A stretch of DNA of 64,000 nucleotides. Source: Tausonia pullulans (lineage: Eukaryota > Basidiomycota > Tremellomycetes > Cystofilobasidiales > Mrakiaceae). The notes under the pieces are model-generated. The model was given only the letters and a program-made list of their open reading frames with translations, made no database searches and was not told the DNA's origin. Both the position numbers and the translations under genes were made by a program. Positions 24,588-36,614 of the stretch are shown one piece after another. The stretch spans positions 434,001 to 498,000 of the forward strand of contig OX637623.1 in NCBI GenBank assembly GCA_951802195.1, in the 5' to 3' direction. Numbering within the stretch: the stretch's first letter is position 1; each line of letters begins with the position of its first letter.

Positions 24588-24916
24588 AGTTAGAGATTCT
24601 GAGTCAGGGGAGCAGACGAGGATGTGAAGAGAGATGGTGGTGGTTAGAGGACAGACGAGGGTACCGACGACGCTTCGAGAAGGCACGACGCGACAAAAGT
24701 ACGTCATCGACAGTTCCGGCCTCTTCGACCTGGATAGGCGTCACAGCCCTGTGTATTTCCGTACTGCCGCAAAGTCACTGACACGTCGTCATTAAAATTA
24801 AGGGTAGAGATGAGTGCGGAACGAAAAGAAAAGAAAGGGGAATCTTTCTACGTATACAGGAACAAATCTACAGTTAAGGAGCTGAGGACGAGGCATAAAG
24901 AGTCAAGAGGGCATGA
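24588..24916. other. intergenic between membrane protein start and ErdS-type stop
   Basis: About 330 bp. Upstream (promoter and 5' leader) of the minus-strand membrane protein and 3' flank of the DUF2156 fusion gene. No other gene seen. Confidence 0.5.
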
Positions 24917-27900
24917 CTACTGCTTCCCCGCGTCATAGAAATTCTCTCGCGAATCGCTCGACTCGGTGGAGACAGTATCCTTGGTTTGGGTCCGATGGTG
25001 GTGAACATTGGTCTCCTTGACGTTCTTCTTTTCCTTGCCCTTCTCCGTCGAAAGTGAGTCCTGCGGGAAAGAGGAGGGTCAGCCGATGAACGAACGGAAC
25101 AGAGAAGAGAAAAGCAAAGGCTCACCATGATGGCCGAGATGCCACCGAGACCAAGGCCGTGAGGAGGATAGGCGACATAGAGCGTCTCCTCGTTTGAGCC
25201 AAACTTGCGGCGATACTCAGACTTGCGGGTGAGACCAAACACCTTGGTAATCGACTTGTACGACTTGGCGAGCATTTGAGCCCCCGCCCCGGAGATGTGG
25301 TCGGCCGTCTTGAGCTTGTCAGCGGCCCCGGCGCCGAACGTCGCCGTCTTGACACCGGCGTCGGCAAGTCGCTGGAGGGCGGAGGTGACGAGAAACTCGG
25401 AGGTGCCGGAGGGAGCGCCGGGGAAGGAGAGAGACCACTTGACCTGGAAGCCGTGCTCGGGCGAGAGGCGGTGGAGAACGAGGAGACCGCAGGCCTAGGA
25501 AGGGAGCAAGGGTCAGCTCGACTCGCGTCCATCACTCACGGAAGCATGACCTCACCTTCTTCTCCTCGTTGCGAGCGACGATGTATGTCCGGTGCTCGCG
25601 GTCCGAAAATGGCCGGAGCTGAGTGGTATGGATCTGAGATCCCGTGCGGCCCTCCTGCCAGGCGCGCATGCCCTCCTCTAACTCAGCGCGGAGCTGTTCG
25701 TCGATCTCGCCGTCGATGACCTCAACCGTGACGTGCTGGTTCTGGGCCTGGCGGACCTTCTTCTCGAGATCCTTGTGCTCACTGAGACGCAACGACTTAG
25801 AGGGGTCCACGCGCTGTTCGGTCTGTGATGGACAGCGTCAGCCAGCGTCCCACAGTGCAAGGGGAGTGAAGAGACGCACAGTGACAGCAACAGCACGCCA
25901 GTTGTGCTCCCTGGCGAGAATGGTCTCGGCCCGCTCGTCGGCGTTGCACCAAATGGGGCTGAGCTTCCTCTACAGACGATCAAGAGAGTCGATTAACAAA
26001 CAGAAGCGAGCCTAGGAAAAAGGAAGGACGAACGGTGTCGTGAAGCCACTGGATGTAATGCTTGATCACACGCGACATGTCCTTCTTCTCACAAAGAGGG
26101 AGACCCCAAGTTACGGCGTGGCCTAATAAAGAGAGTCAGGCAGGGTATGAGACAGCAGTGAGCGAGGCCAGCCACTCACCCTTGGACTCGACAAAGCCGA
26201 TCGCGTAGCCGCTCTCGGCCTCGCGCCAAATCTCGTATCCAGGATCGCTGTAAGCGGTGTTGGTTGAGTCACCAAATCGAGAAATGAGATCCTCGAGCTT
26301 CGGATGGCCTTCCTGCCTCATCGTGTCCTTGCTTTGGATGTTGTCGCCTTCCTTCCACCCGGCGATCCGCGTCGGAACAGGGAGAGCGTCCTGAGCTGCC
26401 GCGGCAGCCTCGAGGACGTCTTTCTCCGACAGAGGAGGGAACGACTTGGGGTCCCGAGGAGCAAATGCAGAGAGACGGATGTTGCCGAGCTTTGCAAAGA
26501 GCATGACGAGCCGCTCGAGACCAATACCGCCGCCGGCGTGGGGGGGCATACCAGCCTCGAAGGCCTCGATATAATCCGGCATGGACGACTCCGGTATATG
26601 GGCGGCTTTAAGACGGGCCTTGATTGCCTTGGCCGAGTGAAGACGCTGGCCCCCGGAGAGGATCTCCTCGCCGCGAACAAAGATGTCGAACGAGTTGGAA
26701 TACTTGGGATCATCCGGGTCTGCCATGGTGTAGAAGGGCCGGACGGCTGCAGGAAACTTGTCAAGAATGTAGTAGTCTGTGTTGAATTTTTCCTTGACGA
26801 GTCGACCGAGCTCGACTTCTCCCCGAGTGCTGAGGTCCCCCATGTCCTCGTCGACGGGGACGCCGTCCTCGGTCCAGCCGCTTTCGATGAGCATCTGGAC
26901 GCCCTCCTTGAACGTAAGAACAATCGTCTCATCGGGGAAGACGAGATCCTGCGAGGGGTGCTTGCGCTTGATGACGTCAATCTCGTGGCGGTTTTCCTTG
27001 AACGCCGTGCGAAAGATGTGTTTACTATGAGAACGAAAGAAAGTTCAGTAGAGGAAAAAAATGGAAGGGGTAGAGCAGAGACACGCACAGCATGCCGTCT
27101 ATGATCCACATGACCTCGTGGTAATCAAGGTCAAACGTCGATTCGAGGTCGACTCCGGTGTACTCGGTGAGATGACGGTGGGTGTTAGAGTTCTCAGCGC
27201 GGAAGACTGTAAGAGCGACGAGATGGTCAGACCCCAGTATCCGTCAGAGATATCCAAACACCGCAGCTCACCGGGTCCGATCTCGTAAACTCGGTCGAAC
27301 GCGCTGACGGCCATCTCCTTGGCGAGCTGAGGACTCTGCGCTAAGAAGGCGTCGCGGCCAAAGTACTCGACTTTGAAGACGCTCGCGCCAGACTCGGTCG
27401 CACCCTGCTGAAGCTTGGGCGAGTGGATCTCGATGAAATCGAGCCGGTCGAGATACGAGCGGGCGGCGCGACCGAATGTTGAGACGAGCCGGAAGATGGC
27501 GACCGAGTCGGCGGTCCGGAGGGCGATGGCACGGTGGTCAATCTGGGAACGAAGGTTGACCGTCGGGGCAGATCGGGTTTCCTTGTGCTCGGTCTTCTGG
27601 GCATTGATCTGGAGGGGAACGTGGGTAAGTGCTTTGGTAACTGAGGAAATGAAACACCATTCAAACTCACTTGATCCAGTCCGGGGTGCTCCATGAAGTC
27701 ATTGTCTCCACCACTGGGCTTGCCATTTCTCTTGTTCCCCTTCCCTCCTGCCGGGAGGCCGGCGACCATGGGCGCAAAAGGGAGCGACTCCGTGACCTCA
27801 GAGACGATCTTGATCTGCACCGGGAAAATCAAGTCCAAGTCAGCAATCTCTCCTCAGAGCAGTCTGCCCGGAAGAGGACCGGTCTCGCCTTGAGGATCTG

Positions 27901-29711
27901 GATCTCAACGTCGTGGACCTCGGCACTCTTGACGCCCTCGTGCTTTTTGTCATTGGGCTCACAGACGATGCCCTCGACGAGAACGACTGTCTCGGCCGGG
28001 AGCTTCTCCGCCCAGCGAACCATCACCTCTGAAACAGGTGGGAGGCGGGTGGTGCCGCGGACGTTCTTGGCGATAGAAGGGATGGCGTGGGACTCGGCGA
28101 TGGTTGAGGAGGCCTCAGTTGAGTAATGAAATGAGGAGAGGGAGGCGGAGGATGAAGGAAGGTCCGATGAGATGGTGACGGGCGATTCGTGCGAGGACGC
28201 AACGGCCGGGTTGACGGCGGAGATGGAGGGACCAAGGTTGGCATCCAGGGGGGCAATGACGGTAGTAGTGGTAGTTCTGGGCTGGGTGGATGGGAGAGAA
28301 GATACGTCGGCGGAGGCAAGGGTCGGCTGAAATGCAGTCGAGTCTTGATGAATGAAACCCTCGAGTTACGTCAGCAATCTGTTTGAACCTTACCGAAGCC
28401 CCTATCTCCTGTCATCCGGCGACCGGACTCACCGCTGTCGAGAGCTTCATCAGAAGATTCCCTGTCCTCGAGAGCTTCATCAGAAAATCCCCTCTCCCTT
28501 CCCTGCTGGCGAAGGGGCTTGACAGCGTCGACGAACGCCTCGCCGCCGCTCTCGCGGGGAGCGTTGTGCTCGGCACTGGCGTCGCCGTACTCCTCGGTCG
28601 CGCCGGCGACGAGAACACCCTGGACAGTAACGAGCTGCTGGCGGAATACGAGGAAGGCGAGCTTGGCGCCTGGGAGTAGAGAGAAGCCTGTGAGCTGGGA
28701 GCAGCGAGAAATAGAGAAAGAGAGACAATCAAACGTACTGAGGGCACGGCTGGAGTGAACGCGAGCCTGGAAGAGGACGGTCTCGCCAATCCGGCTGCGG
28801 CTGATGTCGGTCAGGCGAATGCGCTTGTGGCCCTCCTCCTCTGTGAGGTGGGACAGGACAGTCAGCGAGTGCCTCTTGTCGCGGGAAGGAAAAGGCAGAA
28901 GAGTGGCGGAGACGTTGACGGCATTCGAACCACGGCCAGAGGCACACAGCCGCGGCCGACCGCCGGTCAAGTCATCATTGTGCCCAGGCGACGGTCCGTG
29001 ACAAAGCCGCTCGGTCGCCGGTCCTTCTCCTCGTCACCGACTGACGGATGGGAAAGCTGGGACAGAAGACGGAAGAAAGAAGGCAGGACAGCCGCCGAGG
29101 CGCTTGCCTCACGGAATGAAAGAGAAGATTCAAGTCCGCTCTAGATGACGCATCAATCCCCACCGCGCATCCTTCCCCGGACTCCGCCACGTCGCTTCAT
29201 CCCTGGATGCATGCGACTGCAAATAGGAAAACTCACCCTCGGTCCTAGCCCGTCCGCTGTGCTCGAGAAGACCGTACCGGATCCTCGCCGGATCGGCCTC
29301 GACCTCGCGTCGAAACTCCTCCTTGTGGCCGAGCTCCTCCTTTTCAAGCCTCCGGCGCGTGGCGATGGCCTCTTCCCGACGACGCTCCTTTACGCGGTCG
29401 CGCTCGTCCCGGACTGGGTGGGTGTGCTTCTCGCCCTTTTTGAGAAGCTTCTTGTGTACCGGTGAGTGGTGACTGCTGGTGAGCGACTCGCGGATGTGCG
29501 AGCCCCGGGAGGCATCCGTCGACTTGCGGGAGACGCCGGCGGACGGGAGGAACGACGACGAGCCCACGGGAGAAACGGGTTTAGAGGAGTTGAGCGAGCC
29601 GGGGGGAGAAACCGGAGCCGATGAGGGCTGGGAGGATGAGCGCTCATTACCGAGATGGGTGTGGATGTGGAGCTTCTCCCCGATCTTGCTCAACAGATGG
29701 GAGGGTGGCAT
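24917..29711 (-). CDS. erdS: AspRS-DUF2156 fusion: ergosteryl-3-beta-O-L-aspartate synthase (ErdS type)
   Basis: Roughly 13 exons. N-terminal extension from [20 protein letters not shown] (29711), then a basic helix RERRREE-like segment ([20 protein letters not shown]). The anticodon-binding OB fold starts at [20 protein letters not shown] and resumes at [20 protein letters not shown], with a Ser/Thr-rich insert between. The class II catalytic core has [10 protein letters not shown], motif 2 ([18 protein letters not shown]), and motif 3 [20 protein letters not shown] followed by [10 protein letters not shown], typical of eukaryotic AspRS. After that comes a second protein: [20 protein letters not shown], then [13 protein letters not shown] and, near the end, [20 protein letters not shown], a DUF2156 (dual GNAT) aminoacyl-tRNA transferase domain. 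The fusion is the published architecture of ErdS, which charges tRNA-Asp and moves Asp onto ergosterol. One intron (27815-27888) is GC-AG. Stop TAG 24917-24919. Activity is inferred from architecture. Confidence 0.88.
27815..27888 (-). other. GC-AG intron in the ErdS-type gene
   Basis: The exon ending in EIQILK is followed by gcgaga and the next exon begins [10 protein letters not shown]. Only a cut at AAG|GC ... CAG|ATC restores the AspRS frame. A CTGAC branch-like site lies about 25-30 nt before the acceptor. The intron is 74 nt. Confidence 0.75.
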
Positions 29712-30632
29712 GGCGTGAGAGGAGGAGAGGCGAGCGTGTGTTCGTGAGGATGGGGGAAGGGGAAGCGTTGAGGCTGGGTGTGGTGGTTGGTTAGTGAGCA
29801 ACATGACTGGGGGCGTTAGCCAGGGGAAGAAAGAGACGAACGCTCGGCCTCGGCGGAACGGGGAGGCGACGTTCGGTTACGTCAGTTCCTTCACATCGCC
29901 CTCTCGCGTGTGCGGCCTCACAGACTGTTTTAATTGTGCTATTCTCAGCAGCCAGCCACACTTCTCGCTCGAGTCGGGCTTGCTTAGCGTAACGCGCCTC
30001 TGCTTGGCACCAATGTGATAAGCAGACCGCAGACGGCCAGAGAACAGGGAGACCGCCCGTGATACCGACGCTTCCAGATCCGCAAGGACGACGTCAGTCC
30101 AGTCCGCCTGAGGATGTGGTGCGGGGCAGCAATCCGGGTCGGCGATCCGCTCGAGCGAGGAAGCTTGCGAGGGTTAAGAGGCCAGGCCGACAAGGATCAC
30201 ATTTCAATGGCAAGGAGCCGCCGTCATGGCTGGCAGTCAGGCGCATGGGCAAGGGCAAGACAAACAACTGAGAGAGAGTATGTGCCTGCTGCGGCGGGGG
30301 CCTCTCTGTTGGCAATCCACCAAGAGCTGACGAGGACCTGTTAAATGTGCAGACAACGAGCTAATGCGGGCCCTGTTCACAGGAACGTGAAAAACCTCAG
30401 CGTCTCCCGTGTGTACATCTCTCTCGCGCTTCAGATGAGAATGAGCTGGCTGACTCAGCTCGCAGCGGGCCGCGCGCGCGCAACTCAAGCAAGCCCTAGC
30501 TCGATGACGCCGGAGCGTTACTGGACGCCTCTTCTTCGCGCATGAAGGTAGCCATCGGAGTATATAGACATGCATCTCTAGATTCTTTGAGAGACGGCGG
30601 GGAAATTTCCAGAATGAGAGTGAGATCGAGCG
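29712..30632. promoter_or_regulatory. shared upstream region of the ErdS-type gene and the lipase gene
   Basis: 921 bp between two divergent start codons. No gene found. It is the only place for both promoters. A TATATAGA patch at about 30559-30566 is 65-75 bp upstream of the lipase start and could be its TATA box. Confidence 0.5.
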
Positions 30633-33456
30633 ATGACGTCGAACGTTGACGCAGCAGCAGCACGGCCTCGCGCGCCGCGAGCCCTTGGCTCTCCCTTCCT
30701 AGAAGTCGACGAGGCCAAGAGTCTCCCCACCACACCCACCCACCCTCCTTCTCCAGCCGTCATGGGCAAGTTCTCAGAACGCACCCGGTCCTTCCGACGA
30801 ACACTCTCTTCGTCCAACACAACCAAGCTCGAAGGACTCAGCAACAGCAATGGCTGCGACAAGAGTCCTGGCAGCGGTGCCTGCTCCCTCGCGCCACCCG
30901 TCTCAGCGCTCTCCACGTCCGCCTCGACGCCTCTCCCGACCTGCTCAGACAGCGGCAGGAAGAGCCCAGCCTTTCTCTCGACGCCTGGCCTCTCATCGTC
31001 CTCGTCCTCGTCCAATTCATACTTCCCATCGATGTTTTCCTCCGGCCAGCCGCCCTCGCCGAGTCGCAGTGGCCTTCGAGCGTCTCGCACCTCGCCGGCG
31101 CCGGAGGTCATCCCGTCACCCATGGCGGACCCAGGCGAGGCGACGGCGCATACTTCCGAGTTGAAATCGGTCAAGAAGCAGTCGCCCTTCGGAGCACTCT
31201 TCTCGCGGACGCTGCCATACTGTGCGTGAGGAGAGGCGAAATGACGTTCTGTCGCGTCTGTAGCATTGCTGAGGGCGAGGAACGCGCACTGGTTGCGCAT
31301 TGTTCACTGACGTAACGTCTGTCGGTGTCGTCCCTCTTCTTCAAATTCGCACGGTTCCCGGGGCCCTCGCGCAGACAGCGGCCCCTACAAGGTAGGAGCG
31401 TGTGACGTCGAGTTCCCTGTGGAAGACCCCCGGCGGATCGGGTCCTTCACCAAGAAGGACGAGCTCAAGGACAAAGTCAAGGACCTACTCCTGGATGGAA
31501 AACCGACGGGCGAGACCGTCGCCGACGACGCGAAGGGCTTCAATCTCGAGACGGTCCTTTTCACCTTAGTACGCTCCGCTCACTTCGATGGAGCATGATC
31601 TCTGTTCTCTGACCTCTGTCGACTCAGTTCTACCCGGCCGATCCGGCCCCGGACGCGGAAGACCGCGTCGTTTGGTTCCCAAAGTGCGTTTCTGGAGGTG
31701 GCGGACCTAGCGCCTTGATCTGCTCGCTACAATGTGCCATTGCGCACTTGGCCTGACCATGGCACGCTTCTTTCGCAGGCTCACCAAGACTGTCGCCGGG
31801 TTCTCTCGGATGGCCTTCGAGACTCCTCATTCCATCACCAAAGGTGTCTTTGGTCAGTCATCTATCGCTCTTTCTCTTCTTCGTCTCAGTCACCAGTTCT
31901 GACGCCCGCCTACAGCCCTCGTCGCCGGCGCCATTACCTACGGCACCACCTTCCCGGCCCACAAGGACGCGCCCCTCCTCGAGCCGCCAATGACACGGTC
32001 AGAATCCGAGTCTGAGGGCGTCAAGAAGTCCAAGTGGCCCGTCGTCGTCTTCTCACACGGCGTCGGCTGTCCGAGGCTCATGTACTCGTCGATCTGCGGC
32101 GAGCTCGCTTCGCGCGGGTACATTGTCATCGACATGGAACACCGCGATGGCACGGCACCTTACTGTTCCGTCACCAACTCGGAGGGCAACGTAAGTCATT
32201 TGGACTTTCTACGGTGGACGGACGTCGAGTGAGTGTGATCTCTCTGAGGTATTCTCCCTTGTCCCTTACCATTTTCTTTCTCCCCCAGATGGCCGGATCT
32301 CTCGACCCCTCCTCCAGACGATACCACTCTCCGGCACGACCAGATCGAGCTCCGCGTTGCTGAGATGGACGCTGCCATCTCTGCCGTCAACCGGATCGCC
32401 CAGGGCGGCACGACGCCCGTCAACAGCCTCGGTGAGACAGACTTTCGAGACTGGGCAGGCCGGCTCGAGACGGAGAGCGTCATTCTGGCGGGTCACTCCC
32501 TTGGCGGGAGCGCGGTGGTGGGTCTTCCTGACTGTCTTCTTGCTTGAATGTGCGTGCATGAACTCACACTTTGGCTTTCCGAGGGCGTGTAGCTGGAGGC
32601 TGCCTCGAGCCAGAAGTTCAATGTCTCTCATGCGGTCGTTTACGACCCGGCCATGCAGCGTGAGTTCTCGCTGCTCCTCCTCGGCACCTTGTAGGCTGTC
32701 TGACCAGTGTTTCTGCAACTCCACCAGGCCTTGATCCTTGGGAGGGCGAAATTCCCTGCCCGCTCCTTGTCGTCAACTCGGAGGAATTTGCCGACTCGGA
32801 TGACTTTGATCGATTGCTCGAAGTCGTTAAGACGTGCCAGAAAGACACGAGCGTCCTCTCCATATGTGGGTGGCTCCTAGAACACCTGACTCTTGTGAAC
32901 ATTCGCTGATGTTGGCTGGCTGTGGCCTCCTCCAGCTGGCGCGACCCACCCTTCGTTCGCCGATGTCTTCCTCATTATTCCCGCCGCCATCAGCAAGCGC
33001 ACTGGTCTCCGCTTGCCAGCCTGCCAGGTCATGGAGCGTACTATCGCCGCGACGGAAGCTTTCCTCGCAGGCAAGATGATCCGGCACGAGGAAGGACTCC
33101 TCGCAGAGCATTCGTCGCCTGTAAACGGGGCGAATGAGACTGCTGGAGGAGGGAAGAGACAGGTCGGGAGACCGAGCAAACCGATTGGACCCCTGGGGTT
33201 GATGGTCGTTCAGGACTTGAGTGGGACGAGGACCACGAGGAGCAGGAGTGGGACCGCAAGCGATGCTGCTTCTACAGAAGCTTCCGCCCGTCCTACCCCT
33301 GCTGATGTTCCGGAGCCCATGGTCGTTGTGACGGCACCTCTGACGCCGGACGTCGAGACGACACCACCGTCCGTGTCAACGCTCGAGCCGACGCCGGTGG
33401 CTACGCCGATCGAGTCGGGAAAGGAGGAAGCTGGAGACGGCAATCCCAAAGTCTGA
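30633..33456 (+). CDS. PAF-acetylhydrolase-type alpha/beta hydrolase
   Basis: About eight exons. The first exon encodes some 195 Ser/Pro-rich, probably disordered residues (a second possible start is MGKFSERTRSF at 30762). The fold begins SGPYKVGACDVEFP, typical of group VIIA/II PAF-acetylhydrolases, continues LFYPADPAPDAE, then WPVVVFSHGVGCPRLMYSSI (oxyanion-hole loop), GYIVIDMEHRDGTA, and the nucleophile elbow ESVILAGHSLGGSAVLEAAS (GHSLGG). After VYDPAMQPLDPW come VVNSEEFADSDDF (acidic residue region) and SGATHPSFADVF with the catalytic His. Family members cut short or oxidised sn-2 acyl groups from phospholipids, in cytosol or at membranes. The C-terminal 110 residues are Thr/Pro-rich. No signal peptide. 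Divergent from the ErdS-type gene; a functional link is speculation. Confidence 0.88.
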
Positions 33457-33624
33457 TGGGAAAGACCCTTTGAAAAGGACAATTGTATTCCTTCACTCCT
33501 TGTAAAAATGTATCCATTGACTCCCCGTAGAAAGACTTGAGACGTTGAAAGAGAAAAATCGTGAAGCATCAATAGGTAGGAAGGGAGGATACATGCGATA
33601 GAAAAGAGGAGATGGAGAGAGAGC

Positions 33625-36466
33625 TCAGTCATCCGACTTCTTAGCCTTCTTCTTGACCGGCCCGTCGTCACCACCCTTCTTCTTCTTTGGCGCCTCGTCC
33701 TCATGGTCCATGTCGACGTCGCTCCCCCCTCGGTCGCCTCCAGCATCGCTGTCGTCGTCCTCTTCGCTCGAGCTGCTCGCGGATCCACCATCTGACGACG
33801 ACGCCGCAAAGTCCTCGTCCTCCGACTCGTCTTCGTCGAGATCGTCGCCTCCACCTCCTCCCGCACCAGCCCCACCAGCCCCACCAGCCTTCCCCCTCTT
33901 CGCCTTAGCCCCACCACCGCTGGAGTCGCTGTCGGCAGCCATGTCCTCATCGTCGTCGCTCGAGAGCAAGTCGTCGACCTTCATGAGCTCCTCCTCCGTC
34001 GTGTCCTTGACCCTCACCCTCCGCTCGACGAGGTACCCCTTGATCGGCTCGGCGTCGTCCTTGCCCAAACCCGTAAAGGAGTAGTCGGCCGACGTCGACG
34101 ACCCGGACGTCGCGGACGTCTTAAGCGTCACCGAGAGGTCGAACGTCTTGGACGACGCCATGTTGCCGCCGACGCGGGAGAAGGAGATCGAGTGGACGTT
34201 GTTGAAGTCGATGAGGACGGGCTGCTTGGCGATGAAGATAAGGCCCTTCTCGAGGAAGTAGAGCTCGCCCTGGTTCGCCTTGAGATTGCACTTGAGCACG
34301 CTTTGGCCGGAGGTGCTGGAGGAGAGGGAATCGTCGTCAAGTTGGAGTCGTCGGAGAAAAGAACTACAGATGAGACGCACGAGACAAACGCCGAGGGCTT
34401 GGTGATCTTGCGGTCTGAGAGCGCCTTGAACACCTGGGAGACGACCTGGTACGCGGGTGCCTCGTAGTTCTTCTGGAGACCCTTCTCCTCGAGCTGGGCA
34501 CTGCCAAGCGGACGAGAAGTCAGTGACAGAGTATGTAGGGGGAGAGAAAGAGAGAGAAAAAGAGCGCACGCCTCGAGATTGAGCTCCGCGTCCATCTCCT
34601 CGTCCTTGGTGAACTGCATGACGAGGTATGGGTACCGAGTCTGACCCTGGCGGATGGGTGGGTCGAGACCAACGACAAGCTGAATGTGAATGTCGTCGGC
34701 CTTGGGGAGAAGGAAGAGCCGAGTGACGCTCGTGTGGAGGATCTTGTAGTCGTACGTCTTTCCGCGGAGTCGGAAGTGGGTAACGAACATGTCGACGTCG
34801 TAACGACCTCTGTTTGATCGAACGGACGATTGGTCAGCGACTCGCATCTGTACCAAGAATCGTACGCGACGACGACGCACCTCGGCGTGAGAACGAGGAC
34901 CTCGTTGAAGACGACAACGCCCTCCCCAGGCCCACCCTCGCCAATCTCAGCGCGCTCCTTGATCATGTCGTGGAACGCCTGCGCGGCAGTGATGTCGTCG
35001 GCGCCGTTGGTATCGCTGTCGCCCTCGTCGTCGCTGCCGCGGCCGGCCGTGCCAGGGATGTGGAACCGCATCTCAACGAGCTCGTCGACGGGGCGCGTCC
35101 GGACTTTCCCACCGCCCTGGACCGTTGAGGCCGCAGGAGGGGGCGCGATCTCGAGTGAGACCTCTGTGCGGGATGCGATGTTGGAGTTGGCAATCTGGTC
35201 AAGTGGGAGGAGGAAGGCGGGCTTCTGGGAGGTCAGGAAGGCGAGGTTGGGGCCTAGATACAGAGAGAGCAGCAGAAATACGTCAGCGAGAGGGCGAGAA
35301 TTGGAGTAGCAAACATATCAGAAAAACACTCACCCTGGACGTCGACCTTGCCCCAGTTCCATCCCTTAAGCGAGGTCTCCTTGGTCTCGAGGGCGATACC
35401 GTAGTTCTGCTTGACAAAGTTGAGGATGCGCTCGTGGTCCTGAGGGTGGACGAGCGCGGAGGGGGGTGTGTATCAGCGGACGGGGTAATCGTGAAGAACA
35501 GATTGGAGCACGAGCAGTTCGAAGCTTCGGGTGCCATCTGCGTGAGATTTGGGAGGCATGACAGCTTCTTAGATAACCAAACTTGCTCGGATGGACACCA
35601 GTTCAGCAGGGGGGCTCCAGACAGGCCGCCGACGCGTCATGCCTGCTGTCATCCTTGCTGTCATCTGTTTGAACAAAAGAAGCTGTGATGGCAGTCGTCC
35701 AGAAAGACCGGGCACACCGGTCGAACGATACAAATTGTCTCTCCGGAGAGCCTTCTGCAACGAGGAATACTCGAGGAGCCCGCAACGCGCCACAGACCCA
35801 ACAAGCGCGCGACTGGGCAGCGAACGGCCACTCACGTCACGCTGAAAACCCTCGAAGCTTAGCCGGTCGTCGCTAGATTTACGGCCGATGAGAAGCTGAA
35901 AGTCCCTCGCGACTCTTGCGTCCGCAAGGGCGTGGCAGGTAGATGGAAGGATCAAGTGAAGAGGGGAGTGCGACGCGTGGATTCAGGCGCCAGTTGACAA
36001 AGGTTGGGTGAGGGGATGAGGGACGGACGCGTCATGATCAGTTCATCGATCCCCCAATAGCCTGAGAAGAACTCCACGTAGAAGCCTGGACTAACCTCGC
36101 CCAGTGCATCCACTTCATATCGCTAACGGCAAGCGTGATGGGCTGGCCGTCGTTGTCCTCAATCGACTTCCATCCGAGTCCGGTCGGAGCGAGACGCAGC
36201 TCTGTGGAGGGGGAAAAGACGCGTCATTCACGACCAGTCAGCTTGAAGCTCGTTTTACTACACATTGCCAGAGCTGCTTGGGCGAGCATGAGAAGAGAAG
36301 GAGGAGGAAAGAAAGAGAGGGGACGACGCACTGCCAAGCTTGCTGTTGGAGCCGTGGAAGACTAGGCGTGGTGGAGACGCGACCGATGACTTAAGGTCAG
36401 TTTCTGCGGGTCGACCAGGAAAGAGCCGGACGAGAAATACGAACTGTTGTCAAATTGAGTGGTCAT
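33625..36466 (-). CDS. POB3: FACT complex subunit Pob3 (SSRP1 family)
   Basis: Starts MTTQFDN at 36466, spliced through small exons to IFHGSNSKLG and KLRLAPTGLGWKSIEDNDGQ. After KWMHWARVARDFQLLIGRKS a 390-nt intron (about 35444-35833) leads to DDHERILNFVKQNYGIALET and SLKGWNWG, the SSRP1/Pob3 N-terminal PH-like dimerisation region. The middle double-PH part has YDVDMFVTHFRLRGKTYDYK, VTRLFLLPKADDIHIQLVVG and RYPYLVMQFTKDEEMDAELN. The tail is a long acidic Asp/Glu/Ser stretch, then a Gly-rich run and basic KKKAKK near the end (stop 33625-33627); there is no HMG box, as in yeast Pob3. With Spt16 it forms FACT, a nucleosome-reorganising histone chaperone. Divergent from translin with 148 bp between starts. 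Confidence 0.95.
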
Positions 36467-36614
36467 GCTGCCGCGATGGTAGGGTATGAATGTGGTCGCA
36501 GAAGGACCTCGACACGAACACCTCAACCCCGACCAAGGCTCGACGCGAGGAAAGAGAGCCCACCAACTCAGCCGCCCTGACAACCAACGACCACCACCTC
36601 TTTTAACCTTAACC
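36467..36614. promoter_or_regulatory. 148-bp shared upstream region of POB3 and translin
   Basis: Only 148 bp separate the POB3 start (minus) from the translin start (plus), so both core promoters and 5' leaders overlap here. The translin side has a pyrimidine/CA-rich leader (accaccacctcttttaacc). No clear TATA box. Confidence 0.6.

Noticed and set aside
24917-29711. Plain cytosolic AspRS
   Set aside because: About 450 residues after motif 3 form a second domain of DUF2156 type, which ordinary AspRS lacks.
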